Below, one piece after another: positions 41,407-42,448 of a stretch of DNA of 42,448 bases. The position numbers and the translations under genes were made by a program. The notes under the pieces were generated by a model, which worked only from the letters and a program-made list of their open reading frames with translations, was not told the origin of the DNA and ran no database searches. Source of the stretch: Achromobacter mucicolens. Its GTDB lineage: Bacteria; Pseudomonadota; Gammaproteobacteria; Burkholderiales; Burkholderiaceae_B. The DNA is taken from the NCBI RefSeq assembly GCF_902859725.1, contig NZ_CADIJP010000031.1, positions 1 to 42,448 of the forward strand. Direction: 5' to 3'. Positions within the stretch are counted from its first letter, which is position 1, and each line of letters begins with the position of its first letter.

Positions 41407-42448
41407 TCAGGCGTACAGCCCGTGCAGGAACCAGCGCGCGTCCTCGGCGTCGCGCTCGCGGTAGATCCAGTAGCGTGCGCCGGCCGCGTCTTCGGCAACG
41501 AAGTAATCGCGCACGGTCAGGGCTGGGTCCCACCACCCGCTTTCGATGCGTTCGGGACCGCGCATCAGCCGCAGCGCCTGGCCGCCGTAGTGGGGGCGAT
41601 GGCCGGACAGCTTCAGGGGCTGCGGGATTTCCAGCAGCCAGAACGGCCGGTCGAGCAGCGGCGGCAGGGGGGCGGGACGCTCTGGCGCGGCCAGCGCGTC
41701 GGTCCATGCGTTGGCGGCTTCGGGGCGGTGATCGGGGGTGGGCCGGGCATGACGCACCCGGTCGCGGCCCAGCCGCGCCACCAGCAGGTCCAGGAGCCGC
41801 GCGTGGTCGGCGGCGGTGCCGCCCGGCTCGGGGAACAGGGTGGTGCTGGCGGCGGGCTGCTCGACAGTGTCGGGCGCGTGCAGCGTCACCGCGATGACGG
41901 GGGCCTCCAGCGTGAAGTGGTTCAGTTTTTCGCGCAGCAGATGCAGGAGCTGCGAGGCCTGCCAGATGGGCTGGGCCAGCGCGACCTCCAGTTCGGTCGG
42001 CGGGCGGGCGTGGCGGCCGCGTTCGTGATCCATGCTGAGCACCACGCGCCGCACGGCCAGTTGCCGGGCGGTCAGCCAGCCGCCCAACTGCTCGGCCAGG
42101 CGTCCCGCCACCGCCAGCACGGCGTCGGTGTGTTCCATATAGTCCATGAGCTCGATCCGCCGCGAAAACTGGTTGGGAGGTTCGAGCCAGCGGTAGAGTT
42201 CGGGCGTCTGGCCGTAGGCGGCGTCCAGCGCTTGCAGCAGATCGGGCGCGCTGCGCCGCTGCAGGCCCGCGCGCGGCAGGGCGCGCAGGTGCGCCAGCGT
42301 GTGGCAGCCAATGTCGTCCAGCCAGTTGCGGCGTCCTTGCGCCTGGGGCAGCAGCGACAGTGGCAGGGCATCGAGCCGCCGCGCCAGGGTGGGCAGCTTG
42401 AGCGTGCGGCGCGGCACGCCCCGGCCGGCGCGCCGCGCCAGCAGCCAG
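41407..42448 (-). CDS. imuB: ImuB, Y-family-polymerase-like mutasome subunit (N-terminus outside the window)
   Basis: About 347 C-terminal residues are visible; the frame runs through the right edge (first complete codons read WLLARRAG), so the start and the polymerase-like palm lie outside. Visible parts are the helix-hairpin-helix thumb (DDIGCHTLAHLRALPRAGLQ), the little-finger region (RRIELMDYMEHTDAVLA onward) and the ImuB-specific C-terminus ESGWWDPALTVRDYFVAED / YWIYRERD / WFLHGLYA. ImuB lacks polymerase activity in studied species and bridges DnaE2 to the beta clamp. The promoter, any LexA box and imuA, if present, are beyond the edge. Confidence 0.93.
   Translation of the reverse strand, partial: WLLARRAGRGVPRRTLKLPTLARRLDALPLSLLPQAQGRRNWLDDIGCHTLAHLRALPRAGLQRRSAPDLLQALDAAYGQTPELYRWLEPPNQFSRRIELMDYMEHTDAVLAVAGRLAEQLGGWLTARQLAVRRVVLSMDHERGRHARPPTELEVALAQPIWQASQLLHLLREKLNHFTLEAPVIAVTLHAPDTVEQPAASTTLFPEPGGTAADHARLLDLLVARLGRDRVRHARPTPDHRPEAANAWTDALAAPERPAPLPPLLDRPFWLLEIPQPLKLSGHRPHYGGQALRLMRGPERIESGWWDPALTVRDYFVAEDAAGARYWIYRERDAEDARWFLHGLYA

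Noticed and set aside
1-42448. Prophage, integron, insertion sequence or CRISPR array
   Set aside because: No transposase, integrase, phage structural gene, direct-repeat array or attachment site was seen; the orphan ParB-like gene alone is not enough.

Overview
The window is very GC-rich, densely packed chromosomal DNA with strong G/C bias at third codon positions. It holds a Bug-type tripartite-tricarboxylate receptor, many ABC importers and a Pseudomonas-like RND pump, plus imuB-dnaE2. This mix points to a beta-proteobacterium of the Alcaligenaceae (Achromobacter/Bordetella type). That placement is inferred from gene content, not from a marker gene. I saw no tRNA, rRNA, CRISPR array, transposase or phage module, and no gene-free stretch over 300 bases.

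Layout. 1-240: start of a gene cut by the window edge, probably a VasX-N-like type VI effector. 485-5867: Bug periplasmic receptor, a large YbiO-like MscS channel behind a possibly structured leader, an exported hypothetical protein and a hypothetical membrane protein. 5864-6100: a short coding-like remnant squeezed against the next gene. 6085-16198: a divergent catabolic locus. On the minus strand lie a GntR/FCD regulator, a five-gene peptide/nickel-type ABC importer and an M20 hydrolase. On the plus strand lie a class V aminotransferase and a SxxK serine hydrolase. Three copies of a GTATAC-centred motif in the shared promoter region are probably the regulator's operators. 16211-16335: a palindromic repeat family that recurs at 38078-38140. 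16451-17461: an aldo/keto reductase.

17532-24120: a clear nfxB / mexC-mexD-oprJ arrangement, with a perfect 16-bp palindrome overlapping the best -35 box of the pump operon. 24195-28261: MHS-type MFS transporter, GMC oxidoreductase and divergent IclR regulator, likely a small catabolic unit. 28292-31226: small single genes (VOC/PhnB-like, GFA-like, AhpD-like, LON-domain, orphan ParB-like); the last three are tightly spaced and co-oriented.

31383-37427: an operon of an RraA/HMG-aldolase-like protein, a class I aminotransferase, a complete polar amino acid ABC importer and a LysR regulator. Together these suggest import of an amino acid, transamination and retro-aldol cleavage of the resulting 4-hydroxy-2-oxo acid. 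37573-42448: an I78-type lipoprotein inhibitor, then dnaE2 and the C-terminal part of imuB (SOS mutasome), cut by the right edge.

The strongest candidates for undescribed biology are the GntR-controlled importer/hydrolase/aminotransferase locus and the LysR-linked aldolase/aminotransferase/importer operon.
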